DNA of 64,000 nucleotides from Candidozyma auris (Eukaryota; Ascomycota; Pichiomycetes; Serinales; Metschnikowiaceae): NCBI RefSeq assembly GCF_003013715.1, contig NC_072814.1, positions 1,488,001 to 1,552,000 of the forward strand, read 5' to 3'. Below, in pieces: positions 1-9,633 of the stretch. The position numbers were made by a program, and so were the translations under genes. Within the stretch, counting starts at the first letter, position 1. Each line of letters opens with the position of its first letter. The notes beneath the pieces were generated by a model, which was not told the DNA's origin, did not search any database, and saw nothing but the letters and a program-made list of their open reading frames with translations.

Positions 1-1984
1 AGCAACGTGATTTTGGCCTCGTTTGGCTGGCCTCAAAAGAAACAAGAAAATAGGGCCCAATCGACAAATGCCCCCACCACCATTGCCCCCACCACTGCCC
101 CCACGATTGCCTCCACCGTCCTAGAGCGCCCACTACTCTTTTCCCTCCACAGTAGCAGGTAACCTTCCCAGGGAAACCTTCGTTGCCCCTCTATCGCCTG
201 GGTTCGACGCCCCCTCGCTAATTTTCTCCTCGCACCTGTAGCCAGCGCTATATCCCAGGAACCAACACCGCCTCCCCTGAGGTTGCGAAGCAGCGCAGCG
301 GTGTCTGTAGCCCTGTGATGTCACCCAGGAACAGTGTACTTAGTGCACAGCACCTAAAGCACAGCACTTAGTGCACTACACTGTGCACGTATCTGTGAAG
401 GCGCTTTGCAACGCTTCGAACCAGATAATCCTTGGAACCGTAGTGGAGAAAATAATGATGGTTGGTTGCCAGGCGCCATTGTGGAAGCGGCCGCTCGCTG
501 GGCCCCTCGCTTTGTGCTCGCATTGGTGCTTGCTAGCGCGTGGCTGGAGAACAACCGAGGGAACAGTGTCATATGCCATGGAAGCGTGGGAAAGAAGCCG
601 CCGCCATGCACGATCGATCAGAAAGGGCAGGAAGGGCAAGAAGAAGCACCCACTACCTGTGAGTGAAGAGACTACACCCCCCGGCGCACAAGATACGCTT
701 CAGCACGAGGGGACCCTCAGTACCCATTGGTGAGTTGCTCTGGAGGAGTGTGACCAGATGGAGACATTTCGGGAATAGGAATGAGGCACGAGGAACGAGG
801 AACGAGGAACTAGGAACGAGACAACTGCGCAAGGCCTGCAAGGAATCTTTGGGAATCTTCTGTAGCAGCAATGTGGGTTACTTCATAGTCACCTTCAGTT
901 GCCAGATCGTGCCACTGACTCTCTTGGTGGCTCGTGCGGGAATTATTGAGCCTTTTTCTTTCTTTGCACGGCCGCACTGCTGAGGCGGCCTCCCGCCGCA
1001 AACGGAACCCTTCCTTCCGCCACCACTCCCACCTCACCAAACAGGCTCCTTCGTAGAGCCACATAAAAATACCTCCCACGGCCCAATAGTCGCCCCAGAA
1101 ATTGCTGCCGCAATCGCAGCAGCATCCTAATATTCTACCTACAAAGAAAAAAATAAAAAAAAAGCTTCCTCTTTCGCCTGGCTCGCTGCCGCCAGCCACT
1201 GGGCGCCTGCCTCTGGACACTCGCTCCAAAAGTGGGCCAGTGGGTCGCTTTTTACCGCCCTGCGAGCTAATGGTCACAAGACACTTAGCTTGCATTGGTG
1301 CGCTTGCCATGCACAATCGCCAGGGCTCCCCTTCAACTTTTAACCTGCTTGCCTACTCCTTACACTTTGTGGTCGTCTTGCTGCTTTACTGCTTTCTCTG
1401 TGCTTCTGCTCTTTTAGTGCGTTCTGACTGCTTTCTCGCTGCGCTCTTGGCGCTGCCCATCTACGCCAGCTTTTTTTTCGCAGCCGAGTGTCCTGAGCAA
1501 AGCCTGGCTTTGCACACTTACGAGATGGGCCTCCTCAGCCTATTCTGCCACAGGTAAGCGACGCAAAAGTGATGGCTCTGCTTTGACTCTGAGTCGACTT
1601 CGTCGTCTCATTGAATGAGCTTCCAAACAAGCACAAAGTGCCCCATTCGTAAAGTTTACTCAATGCCCACCGGCTCTGTTATCTGCACCCGCTGTATCAC
1701 CCGCTGTATCACTTGCAGGATAGGAGCTTCTCGATTGTATGCTGGTACTTCCCCTAGCTCCTCTTTGTGTCCCTGCCTCTGGTTCCTGGGGATTGCCTGC
1801 CTGCCTCCCAGTACACCACTCATTTACGGTGGATGTGCTGTATGTGATTGGTCTGAGCTATCTTCTCCTCCCGCTTTGGGTCACAAAGTCTCAAATCTGG
1901 ATCTACTCTCCTTCGTAACCTTATCAGAATGACCTGGTCCGTTGATTATGCGTGTATTAGTAATCTACGTGCTGTCGTGCTGTC
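1..1984. other. Long GC-rich intergenic region without a supported gene
   Basis: No reading frame here looks like a real protein; the longest open frames have unnatural composition. The region is richer in G and C than other intergenic DNA in the window and one strand is strongly pyrimidine-biased between about 1330 and 1500. It holds small repeats: a proline-codon-like CCCCCACCA series at 68-115, paired copies of ACTTAGTGCAC at 338-348 and 366-376, a GAGGAAC tandem run at about 783-820 and a 12-bp CCCGCTGTATCA tandem pair near 1687-1710. A copy of the dispersed GGCTGCGAA motif sits at 1477-1485. It could be the regulatory region of a gene to the left or carry a non-coding RNA; I cannot identify one. 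Confidence 0.5.
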
Positions 1985-3316
1985 TCAGTTCAACTGGACG
2001 TAGTTCCCAGGGAACGCTCCAGTTTGTCCATTGTAGCGGCCCGTCCACCACCCGTTGGCATCGCCTTGCTCGATGATCTCAATCACCGCTCCAGCGGTGA
2101 AGGTCAAGTCTCCCTGTGCCTGTGCTGTGTAATCGTACAACGCCGTGCACGTAGGGAGCGCTGCTGGTGCTCCACCGTACGGTGGCGGCGCTGGTGCTCC
2201 TGGAACCGCTGCTGCTGGCTGGGGCACCCCATACTGCGGTTGTTGTGCCGCTGGCTGTCCGTACTGAGCTCCGGGCTGTCCGTACTGCGGTTGCTGGAAC
2301 TGGGCCTTCTCGTTGCCGTAGCCGTAGTTGTTGCCCATCTGGCCCGGAGTGTACTGGGGGAGTCCCTCTCCAGGTGCGCTAGTGGTCGATGGAGATGTGG
2401 CACCGCTCGACGACGACCCGGGACCACCTCCAGCCATCATCTGATGTCTTCTCTTGGTCGCCTCCAACTTGCTCTTGGCGTGGCCCACTTTGAAGTGCGT
2501 GATGCCAATGGCGTCTGTCTGCTCTTCGATGTTACCCTTTTTCGCGGTGTATGCTTCGACAATGTCCGAGTTCAAGTCAAAGTAGGGGATCTTCAACTCC
2601 TCCATCCGGCTGTACAACGTGTAGAAAATGTTCAATTGCATGTAGTAGAACGACACAAACAAAGGCTTGATGAAATCCAGCTGCATGGAGAACAACGTGG
2701 GCAACTCGTCTTTCAACATGTTGTTGTAGTAGTCGTACTCTTCTTGGGCCACCGCCACCTCTGCCTCAGCATTGTACATTTTCTCCTCGTCCTTGGCTGT
2801 TCTCTCCTTCTTGTCCTCGTACTTCTTGTACGTGCGCTTGTGTCTATCCAAATCCACCTGTTTGTGGTCTCTCTTGGTGGCCATCTTCCTGATCAGCTGG
2901 ATCACCTTCAAAAGCTCCTGGGCTGGATCCACAATACGTTTTTGAATAAGCTCAAGGTCAGGCTGCAATGTTTCCTTCAACTCCCTTACCACTTCTCTAT
3001 ACTGCTCCGTGGCCTCCACACCTTGTGGGTTGTCTTCGGGAACAGTGGCGCTGGGATCTGATAACCTCCCGCTTATGGGCTTGTAAATCTCCTCAATGGC
3101 TTTGGAAAAGTCAATCTGGTAGTCAAGCATGCCATTGACGGCAGCAAAGTACCTTTTCGACTCCTCACTGAGTTTTTTCGTTTCCAACTCCAACTCCTTG
3201 AATCTTCTCTCGGCATCGGCGTAGACGGGATCCTGGGTGATTTCACCCATGTTGAGCTTTTGCCGGAAATTCTGCGGGGCACGCAACACTGACTTCTTTA
3301 TCCCCTTGAATGACAT
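1985..3316 (-). CDS. RVS167: Amphiphysin-like BAR-SH3 protein Rvs167
   Basis: This 443-residue protein is the Rvs167 amphiphysin orthologue, which with Rvs161 forms a curved dimer that drives membrane scission at the end of clathrin- and actin-dependent endocytosis. The N-terminus ([15 protein letters not shown]) begins the BAR domain, which runs to about residue 240 with long helical, charged segments. A Gly/Pro/Gln/Tyr-rich linker with repeated QYGQP units covers about 290-380. A C-terminal SH3 domain (ALYDY at about 387, then WW and GNYVQLN at the end) binds proline-rich partners. The length is close to that of the budding yeast protein (about 480). The first ATG gives the conserved N-terminus, so no intron is needed. 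It is divergently placed from BNA2, about 1.5 kb away. Confidence 0.95.
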   Translation of the reverse strand: MSFKGIKKSVLRAPQNFRQKLNMGEITQDPVYADAERRFKELELETKKLSEESKRYFAAVNGMLDYQIDFSKAIEEIYKPISGRLSDPSATVPEDNPQGVEATEQYREVVRELKETLQPDLELIQKRIVDPAQELLKVIQLIRKMATKRDHKQVDLDRHKRTYKKYEDKKERTAKDEEKMYNAEAEVAVAQEEYDYYNNMLKDELPTLFSMQLDFIKPLFVSFYYMQLNIFYTLYSRMEELKIPYFDLNSDIVEAYTAKKGNIEEQTDAIGITHFKVGHAKSKLEATKRRHQMMAGGGPGSSSSGATSPSTTSAPGEGLPQYTPGQMGNNYGYGNEKAQFQQPQYGQPGAQYGQPAAQQPQYGVPQPAAAVPGAPAPPPYGGAPAALPTCTALYDYTAQAQGDLTFTAGAVIEIIEQGDANGWWTGRYNGQTGAFPGNYVQLN

Positions 3317-4781
3317 GATGAGGTTTGTTTGTTTAAGTTCTAGTGGTGGTTGTTGTTTTCTGTGCTAACAATCCAATAAGGGAGTTCCACTTTTGGTGGT
3401 CACTGATGATGGGGCACGGGTGTCACTCCCCCTATAGCTTGCGCCTTTCACATAGGCTCACTGTTTATGTAGTAAATCGGGATATAAACAACAAATATCA
3501 AAAGTTTACTCTTATTTTGTTTCTTTTATTTATTTCAGGGGCAACTTATGCTTTGCTTGTTTATGCCTTCCTCTTTCATGGCAACAACTCTTGTACCGAC
3601 TATTCTATGGTACATAAATGTGGAGCTGCTTTTCGCACCCATTTGCAACTCTACGCAAATTCAGCAACTTCTTGGTTACTGGACACCTCGGTAGTCCTTG
3701 ATGATTTTATCACTTGCATGGTAACCAAAGCCTCTGGCAGGTATTCAAGGCATTTTAGGTAGAAAGAGAAGGTGAGATTTCTGGGGGCTGACTTGACGGT
3801 TCCATAGGTATCAAGCTTCATGTTCAATGCGGTTTCCGTGGGTATGAAATGTTGGCGAGAGAAGACACAGTGACTTCAGCCAGGAGTGCTCCTTCAGCAA
3901 TCTATATATCGCATTTCTTCGCTTGTTATACTTGCGTAGAGCCCACTGAGCGATGCGTAGATTTTCGTGATTAAATGTTGCAGCCATTTCATGAGCGCAA
4001 ATAGTAGTACAAGTAGCTTCCCATCCACTGATAACTCGAAAAAATCCTTTTTTGAAGCACAATCAGAATCCGAATTGATCACATCAGATTGTGGACAGGC
4101 AATTGGGGGCGACTCAAAGATTCTGCAAAGGCTAGGGATGTTGTAAGAAAAAGTAGAGAGTCTCACTGCAACGATTAGAGATCATACTGAATCATACTAA
4201 ACAAGCTTACTAGAAAAATCATTGCAGGCAATTAATGAAGTAGTCAAGATATTTTGAGATCAAATGTCTTTTGGAGAGGTCCGCTTGCTACAAGTATGCG
4301 AGTTATCTCACCTTTGCTGACAGGGATTGAAACAAATAACGCCAAGGTTGCGTATGAATCTTAAAACCAAAGAAGTACTGAGAAACGAATTCAACGTCTC
4401 TCCACCCATGCCCTATCAAAGTTCTCCTTCTCCATACCCTAGATCACCTACTTCTCTTTGGTCAATCGTTTCTCATCTCATTAGTAACGGTTGCGAAACA
4501 GCTCATTGCGGGTTGCTTACAATCATTGCTTCGACTTTGAGAATAGACACCTCAAATTTAAAACCAAAAGAAAACACCGAATTAAAATAAGTTCACTCGA
4601 GATCACCCCAAAATCACCCCCCACAAACCTCGTTGTACTCCTCCTTTCTAATCACCGAGGCACCCGCTTTGTTCCGGCTTTTGGCCCGTTTAACGCCTGT
4701 AGCACATTTCTCACCTGATTATCACATTCGCAGTATCAAAGACATCCTACTTCTACAATACTTTTCCAACTACCTCCCCAC
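3317..4781. other. RVS167-BNA2 divergent intergenic region
   Basis: Apart from the possible gene relic on the minus strand (3651-4166), this interval holds only promoter-type DNA. A relaxed copy of the dispersed motif, GGTTGCGAA, lies at 4489-4497, about 285 bp upstream of BNA2, and a variant GGCTGCAAC lies on the minus strand near 3976-3986, inside the relic. Confidence 0.5.
3651..4166 (-). pseudogene. Probable decayed reading frame with two in-frame TGA codons
   Basis: On the minus strand one frame stays open for about 90 codons (4166 to 3897), is broken by TGA at 3894-3896 and again by TGA at 3876-3878 five codons later, then stays open for 75 codons to a TAG at 3651-3653. The residue composition on both sides is natural for a soluble protein, for example LTFSFYLKCLEY and NLTFSF-type stretches near the C-terminus. 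The frame continues upstream to about 4310 with further stops (4182, 4197, 4260, 4308). I do not recognise the family. The best reading is a gene relic in the RVS167-BNA2 interval; it could also be a chance open frame. There is no splice-site pair that would obviously remove the two stops. Confidence 0.4.
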
Positions 4782-6155
4782 ATGGTGCTCGATATCCTGA
4801 CTTTCTCGGTGTCCCCAACCACAGGGTTTCTTCCTGAGGAGCTCCCGCTTCGAAGATTGCCTCAGGATTACTACAAGCCCTGGGAAGACATAGTGGAGAA
4901 TTTGCCGGCTCTTCTTCTCTCGAGAAAAATCAGGTCGATCATAGACAAGCTCCCACAACTCGAAACAAGCCAGTTGAAGCTGACTCCAGAACTCAGAAGA
5001 GCGTACCTGGTGCTTGGTTTTTTGGCCCATGGCTATGTTTGGGGTGATAGCGTGCCAGTGTCCAAGATTCCTATGCAAGTGGCCACTCCACTAATAGATG
5101 TGGCCGATCAGTTGGGTCTTCCTCCGCTTGCTACGTACGCTGGCTTGTGCCTTTGGAACTTCAGAGAGATAATGCCGGGGTCCAACGAATACGCCCATGG
5201 CAGGTTCAACTGGGACAATCTCACCACCATTAACACTTTCACAGGGTCGATAGACGAGTCGTGGTTTTACTTGGTTAGTGTATTCTTTGAGTATAGCGGG
5301 GGCCAGTGTGTGAAGTTTGGCTTGCAAGCGATGGACCATGCGAGAAATGGCAATGTGACTCACTTGATCAGATGTCTTCAGGAACTAGCACAAGCAATAG
5401 ACCACTTGGGGTCGGTGCTCATGCGGATGGAGGAAATGTGTGATCCTCATGTGTTCTACTTCAGAATCAGGCCGTACTTGGCTGGCTGGAAGAACATGCA
5501 AGACGTGGGGCTCCATCCTAATGGTGTTATTTACGGCGACGAGAAAGCCCACAGATCTTACGCTGGAGGTTCCAACGCTCAGTCTTCGTTGATTCAGTTT
5601 TTAGACTCCTTGTTGAGTGTTCACCACCATTCCACAGGAGATAGACCCGTGCCTGAAGTTGGTCGTACGACTGAACCACAGAAAGTTCAGAAAGGTTCAT
5701 CGGACAATGCTTTCCTTGTGGAAATGCGTAACTATATGCCCAGGGAACACAGAGAGTTCTTGGAAATGGTAGATAAAGAGAGCCTGATCCGTGATTTTGT
5801 ATTTCAACACAAGGGGGCCTCCCCAGAGCTCACGCTAAGCTACGATGCTTGCTTGGCGATGCTCAAGCTGTTCAGAGATAAGCACATTCAGATTGTTACA
5901 AGATATGTCGTATTGCAAGCCAAGAAAGCACCAAAGATGGGATCGTCGTCAACTCTTCGTTCAGGATTAGCAAAGAAGAAGGCTGCTGGCGTAGAAGAGA
6001 AGGGCACTGGCGGTACTTCTTTGCTCCCATTCCTCAAACAATGCAGAGACGAAACAGGAGACCCTGCTGCTGGTAGCTGGGGTAAGCGTATCCTCAGCGA
6101 TGGTGTGATGCGTCTAGGGTACTCGAAGCCGAACGGTGTGAACGAAGATGATTAG
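4782..6155 (+). CDS. BNA2: Indoleamine/tryptophan 2,3-dioxygenase (de novo NAD synthesis)
   Basis: The 457-residue product belongs to the heme-dependent indoleamine 2,3-dioxygenase family, which opens the indole ring of tryptophan to N-formylkynurenine, the first step of de novo NAD synthesis in the cytosol. Visible signatures are the substrate and heme pocket segment SYAGGSNAQSSLIQFLD at about residues 264-280, the RNYMPREHREFL segment at about 325, and DKHIQIVTRYVV near 378, whose histidine matches the proximal heme ligand of the family. A family-typical low-similarity C-terminal tail follows. The start is the first ATG, giving an N-terminus (FGV-like FSVSPTTGFLPEELPL) expected for fungal members. 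A relaxed GGTTGCGAA site is about 285 bp upstream. Confidence 0.93.
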   Translation: MVLDILTFSVSPTTGFLPEELPLRRLPQDYYKPWEDIVENLPALLLSRKIRSIIDKLPQLETSQLKLTPELRRAYLVLGFLAHGYVWGDSVPVSKIPMQVATPLIDVADQLGLPPLATYAGLCLWNFREIMPGSNEYAHGRFNWDNLTTINTFTGSIDESWFYLVSVFFEYSGGQCVKFGLQAMDHARNGNVTHLIRCLQELAQAIDHLGSVLMRMEEMCDPHVFYFRIRPYLAGWKNMQDVGLHPNGVIYGDEKAHRSYAGGSNAQSSLIQFLDSLLSVHHHSTGDRPVPEVGRTTEPQKVQKGSSDNAFLVEMRNYMPREHREFLEMVDKESLIRDFVFQHKGASPELTLSYDACLAMLKLFRDKHIQIVTRYVVLQAKKAPKMGSSSTLRSGLAKKKAAGVEEKGTGGTSLLPFLKQCRDETGDPAAGSWGKRILSDGVMRLGYSKPNGVNEDD

Positions 6156-6584
6156 GGTAGAGGGTGCAAAACACCTATTCTAGATCTCACTACACTCAAC
6201 TTTCCGCTATACCTATGCAATCACGATCAACACATGTTAGATGATATATCAACGCTATGGTTTTTATCATTTATAGACTATAAATCAGGGAGACAAGGAT
6301 TCTGCTTCCTCTGTGCTATAATGGTTGCGAAAAGTAGCTGCGTGATGGCACAGCAAGTGAAAATAGCAGCTGATCGCACATACAACGAACAGACAGAACT
6401 GAGACACCCTACCAATAGCGAGGTGACCTCTGCAGGAGTCCGAACCACCAAGTAAATAGAAAAATCTCTAGTTCCCCTTGACCTAGATTGAATCTAGTTT
6501 GTGTTTGTTCATCAGAGTCACACCCGTCCACCACATGCTTCTGCAGTGGGAGGAAAAAAATGCGATATACTAAATTTCAAGCGA
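6156..6584. promoter_or_regulatory. BNA2-HTS1 intergenic region (HTS1 promoter)
   Basis: This is the tandem spacer upstream of HTS1. A relaxed copy of the dispersed motif, GGTTGCGAA, lies at 6323-6331. A Gcn4-type core on the minus strand (GAGTCA read on plus, near 6515) would suit an aminoacyl-tRNA synthetase gene under general amino acid control, but one short core is weak evidence. Confidence 0.4.
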
Positions 6585-8237
6585 ATGTTCACTCGGTTCC
6601 TACGAAAGTCCCCAAACTTCAGAACTTTTGCCCGAGCCATGTCCACAGAAGCCAGCCAAGCTGCCGCTGTTGCCGAGGTGAGTGTGCCTTCTGTTTCAAA
6701 CTCTCAAAATGCCCCCAAGCAGAGCAAAAAATCAAAAAAACAAGATGCCCAGTTCCTCTTGAAGACACCCAAAGGAACGAAAGATTGGGCCGAAAAAGAT
6801 ATGGTTTTGAGAGAGGAAATCTTCGGCACCTTGAGCAAAATCTTCAAGAAACACGGTGGTGTCACCATTGACACACCAGTATTTGAACTCAGAGAGATCC
6901 TCACGGGTAAGTACGGTGAAGATTCGAAGTTGATCTACAACTTGGAAGATCAGGGGGGAGAGTTGACGTCTTTAAGATACGACTTGACTGTTCCGTTTGC
7001 AAGATTTGTCGCTTGCAACAGCATCAGTGCTATCAAGCGGTACCACATTGCCAAAGTGTACAGAAGGGACCAGCCGGCCATGACGAAGGGCAGAATGAGA
7101 GAGTTTTACCAGTGTGACTTTGACGTTGCAGGTAACTACGACATAATGGTACCAGACTCGGAAATGTTGGCGATTTTGTGTGAGGGGTTGACGTCGTTGG
7201 GCATTAATGACTTCAAAGTGAAGATGAACCACAGGAAGATCTTGGATGGTATTTTTCAGGCGTGTGGTGTGAAAGATGAGGATGTGAGAAAGATCTCGTC
7301 TGCTGTAGACAAATTAGACAAGCTGCCCTGGGAAGCTGTCAAGAAGGAAATGACGATTGAAAAGGGCCAACCGGAAGAAGTTGCAGACAAAATTGGTGAA
7401 TTTGTCAAAGAGAGTGGCTCTATCCGTGAAACATTGGCATTCTTGCAGAAGTCAGAGCTTTTGAAGTCTAACGAAAGCGCACAAAAGGGTATTGAGGAAA
7501 TGACGATCTTGGCTGACTACGCTGAGGCCTTTGGCATCTCCCACTTCTTGTCGTTTGACTTGTCGCTTGCTCGAGGCTTGGACTACTACACTGGTTTGAT
7601 ATACGAGGCTGTCACTGCTGCGTCTGCTCCCCCAAAGAACGCAGAAGAGTTGAAGGCTAAGGCTAAGAAGAACGAGAACGCCGAGGAAGACGCTTCTGAA
7701 TATGTCGGTGTGGGATCTATCGCTGCTGGTGGTCGTTACGACAACTTGGTGGGCATGTTCTCGAACGGCAAGTCCATTCCATGTGTCGGTATCTCGTTCG
7801 GTGTAGAGAGAATATTTTCAATCATCAAGGCTAGAGCCTCGAAAGAATGGGAGTCTCTTTCCGCTTCCCAAACTGACGTTTATGTTATGGCATTTGGCGG
7901 TGGACCTGACTGGACAGGTTTCTTACCGCAAAGAATGGCTGTTGCTAACGAGTTGTGGCAGTCTGGCATCAGCGCTGAATACTTGTACAAGGCCAAGGCA
8001 AACCCTAGAAAGCAGTTCGATGCTGCTCAAAAGACTGGTGCTAAATTAGCCGTCATTTTGGGCAAAGAAGAGTACCCAGAGGGCAAGTTGAGAGTGAAGG
8101 TGTTGGGCCAGGGTGATGATAGCAACGAAGGTGAACTTGTTGATGCCAAGGATATTGTCTGCATTGTTCAGGAGAAATTGGCGTCGTACAATGGCGGTGA
8201 GGCAGATGTGTTGACCCGCTTGATGAAGAACATGTAA
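6585..8237 (+). CDS. HTS1: Histidyl-tRNA synthetase, dual mitochondrial/cytosolic
   Basis: Class II histidyl-tRNA synthetase that charges tRNA-His. Visible signatures are the N-terminal GTKDW, motif 2 ([13 protein letters not shown] then REFYQCDFD), the HisRS-specific [10 protein letters not shown], and motif 3 ([11 protein letters not shown] then GVERI). A C-terminal anticodon-binding domain follows. Two in-frame ATGs make biological sense: 6585 adds an 18-residue Arg/Phe-rich presequence ([18 protein letters not shown]) typical of mitochondrial import, while 6639 starts at MSTEAS and gives the cytosolic enzyme, as known for yeast HTS1. The frame is open further upstream to an ATG at 6501, but the residues it adds look non-coding. 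A Lys-rich N-terminal extension (about residues 37-47 of the long form) precedes the catalytic core. Confidence 0.95.
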   Translation: MFTRFLRKSPNFRTFARAMSTEASQAAAVAEVSVPSVSNSQNAPKQSKKSKKQDAQFLLKTPKGTKDWAEKDMVLREEIFGTLSKIFKKHGGVTIDTPVFELREILTGKYGEDSKLIYNLEDQGGELTSLRYDLTVPFARFVACNSISAIKRYHIAKVYRRDQPAMTKGRMREFYQCDFDVAGNYDIMVPDSEMLAILCEGLTSLGINDFKVKMNHRKILDGIFQACGVKDEDVRKISSAVDKLDKLPWEAVKKEMTIEKGQPEEVADKIGEFVKESGSIRETLAFLQKSELLKSNESAQKGIEEMTILADYAEAFGISHFLSFDLSLARGLDYYTGLIYEAVTAASAPPKNAEELKAKAKKNENAEEDASEYVGVGSIAAGGRYDNLVGMFSNGKSIPCVGISFGVERIFSIIKARASKEWESLSASQTDVYVMAFGGGPDWTGFLPQRMAVANELWQSGISAEYLYKAKANPRKQFDAAQKTGAKLAVILGKEEYPEGKLRVKVLGQGDDSNEGELVDAKDIVCIVQEKLASYNGGEADVLTRLMKNM

Positions 8238-8329
8238 GAAAGCGAGAGCGAGAGGACTTATGTAATAATAGAGAACTACCAAGCATTGGTTACAATTGTT
8301 TCTGGAAGCATGTATAGTCCCATTCCTAC

Positions 8330-9448
8330 CTAATTTTGATTCCTATCCAATCCGCTTACGTTTCGACCCAGACGTACTTTTCCGGTTCTCTTGACCCTAT
8401 TCCATAAAGTGTTCACGTCGTTGAAGCAGAAGCTCCACAACACCCCACACCATGAGTTGATCTGAGGCAATGGCTCGTAGAACTCAGCGGCAATTCTGCG
8501 GAGCTCAGGGAGCTTAGTCCATGCCACATAGGGAAAGTCATGGTGCTCATTGTGGTAGCCCACGTTCCAAGTGACCAAATTTAGCGAGCCATAGTAAGAG
8601 TACGTTTCGGGTGGCACAAGGTCTTTGGAGAGGTTGCCCAGCTTTTCGTGCCCAGCCCGGGGCACGTTATTGTCGTTAAGTACATAATGTTCGGCAATGA
8701 AGTGTCCAGCGCAAGGGTGCAAAGAACCTGCCAAGAAGGAGGACATGATGAAATAAAGCAAGCTATTAACGCTGGCAAATTTCACAAGCAAAATGTCTGC
8801 CACCACCTGAAAGACAATGTTCATTAAATGAATGCTGGTGATGTTGATTTGCGTGATGAACATGGGTCTAAGGGCATAAAAAAATATTTGAAATGTGGCG
8901 AAGAAAACTTTTCCCAACACATTCGACAACACTATAGACTCCAAAGGTGTTGGCAAGTCCGTGTCCAAGTACTCATCGCCCATAAACTTGTGATGCAACT
9001 GATGGTAAGGCTGGAAAGAAGCACTGTAAGGGATACCAATTGGCACATTGGCAACAATTGCGAAAAGCTTATTATGAAGTGGCTTTTTGAACATCAAATT
9101 GTGTGACAACTCGTGTATAGCGAGGAAAAGTGCCTGATTGGCAGTGGCTCCGATTACATAAGCTAGAATGAAAAACTTCCACGAAATGGGATACGTGTTC
9201 CTCAAGTAAATCGCCACGCCAATTTGTAAAGCAACCACGGCCAAAACATACCACTTCAGTTTTGGCTCGTGGCCCGTGAGTTTCCTCACCTCGGGATATT
9301 TGGCGATAATAGCTTTTCTCCGTGCCACATGGGGCTCGGCATCCTTTGTCCAATAGTATTCGTTGAGCACTTCAAGCGGGGCATCTGCGGGTGGTGCCTC
9401 GACCTGATAGCTCTCTTTTGTGACACGGTGGGTGATCGACTCGACCAT
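8330..9448 (-). CDS. DES1: Sphingolipid (dihydroceramide) delta-4 desaturase
   Basis: A membrane fatty-acid-desaturase-like enzyme of the DEGS/Des1 family, which introduces the delta-4 double bond into dihydroceramide in the ER on the way to glucosylceramide. I start it at the ATG at 9448 (MVESITHRV), giving 372 residues; the open frame extends 35 codons further but that part looks like leader. The Lipid_DES N-terminal segment is visible (EYYWTKDAEPHVARRKAI). Three di-iron histidine boxes are present in order: HELSHN, HQLHHKF and HNEHHDFP, with hydrophobic spans between. This enzyme occurs in CTG-clade yeasts but not in Saccharomyces, which fits the organism call. A GGCTGCAAA motif sits 172 bp upstream. 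Confidence 0.92.
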   Translation of the reverse strand: MVESITHRVTKESYQVEAPPADAPLEVLNEYYWTKDAEPHVARRKAIIAKYPEVRKLTGHEPKLKWYVLAVVALQIGVAIYLRNTYPISWKFFILAYVIGATANQALFLAIHELSHNLMFKKPLHNKLFAIVANVPIGIPYSASFQPYHQLHHKFMGDEYLDTDLPTPLESIVLSNVLGKVFFATFQIFFYALRPMFITQINITSIHLMNIVFQVVADILLVKFASVNSLLYFIMSSFLAGSLHPCAGHFIAEHYVLNDNNVPRAGHEKLGNLSKDLVPPETYSYYGSLNLVTWNVGYHNEHHDFPYVAWTKLPELRRIAAEFYEPLPQINSWCGVLWSFCFNDVNTLWNRVKRTGKVRLGRNVSGLDRNQN

Positions 9449-9619
9449 TGGAAAAAGGGAGGTTGAGGATGAGATGGAGAACCTGGGCTGATTTGACGTG
9501 GAAAAGGCAGGCAGTGGGGCAGACAGAGCGCGTTGCATGCAGAACGCTACCAATTTTTTTTTCTTTAGCTAAACGATATGTCGGTTTTCCGCAGCGGTGG
9601 GTTCCCAATTTGGTATATT

Positions 9620-9628
9620 GGCTGCAAA
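9620..9628 (+). promoter_or_regulatory. Dispersed motif GGCTGCAAA upstream of DES1
   Basis: An exact copy of the recurring motif, in the 186-bp gap between the Est1-like stop codon and the desaturase start, about 172 bp upstream of the latter. Confidence 0.5.
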
Positions 9629-9633
9629 TTACA

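Noticed and set aside
181..225. GGGTTCGACGCCCC resembling a tRNA B box
   Set aside because: The T stem does not pair beyond three bases and no acceptor or anticodon arm fits.
810..1316. 168-codon minus-strand frame in the left region
   Set aside because: Composition is unnatural (Gly/Trp/Phe clusters, poly-Phe from a homopolymer) and no domain is visible; overlapping plus frames are equally long.
2024..3061. 345-codon plus-strand frame opposite RVS167
   Set aside because: An antisense shadow of the conserved RVS167 coding sequence, with Leu/Val/Arg-rich composition typical of such shadows.
3343..3762. 139-codon plus-strand frame with a hydrophobic stretch
   Set aside because: It overlaps the RVS167 5' region and the minus-strand relic, starts in promoter DNA and shows no conserved motif.
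3876..3896. Mitochondrial-type TGA=Trp decoding for the relic
   Set aside because: The surrounding DNA is nuclear in composition and the predicted protein is not a mitochondrial one; decay by mutation is simpler.
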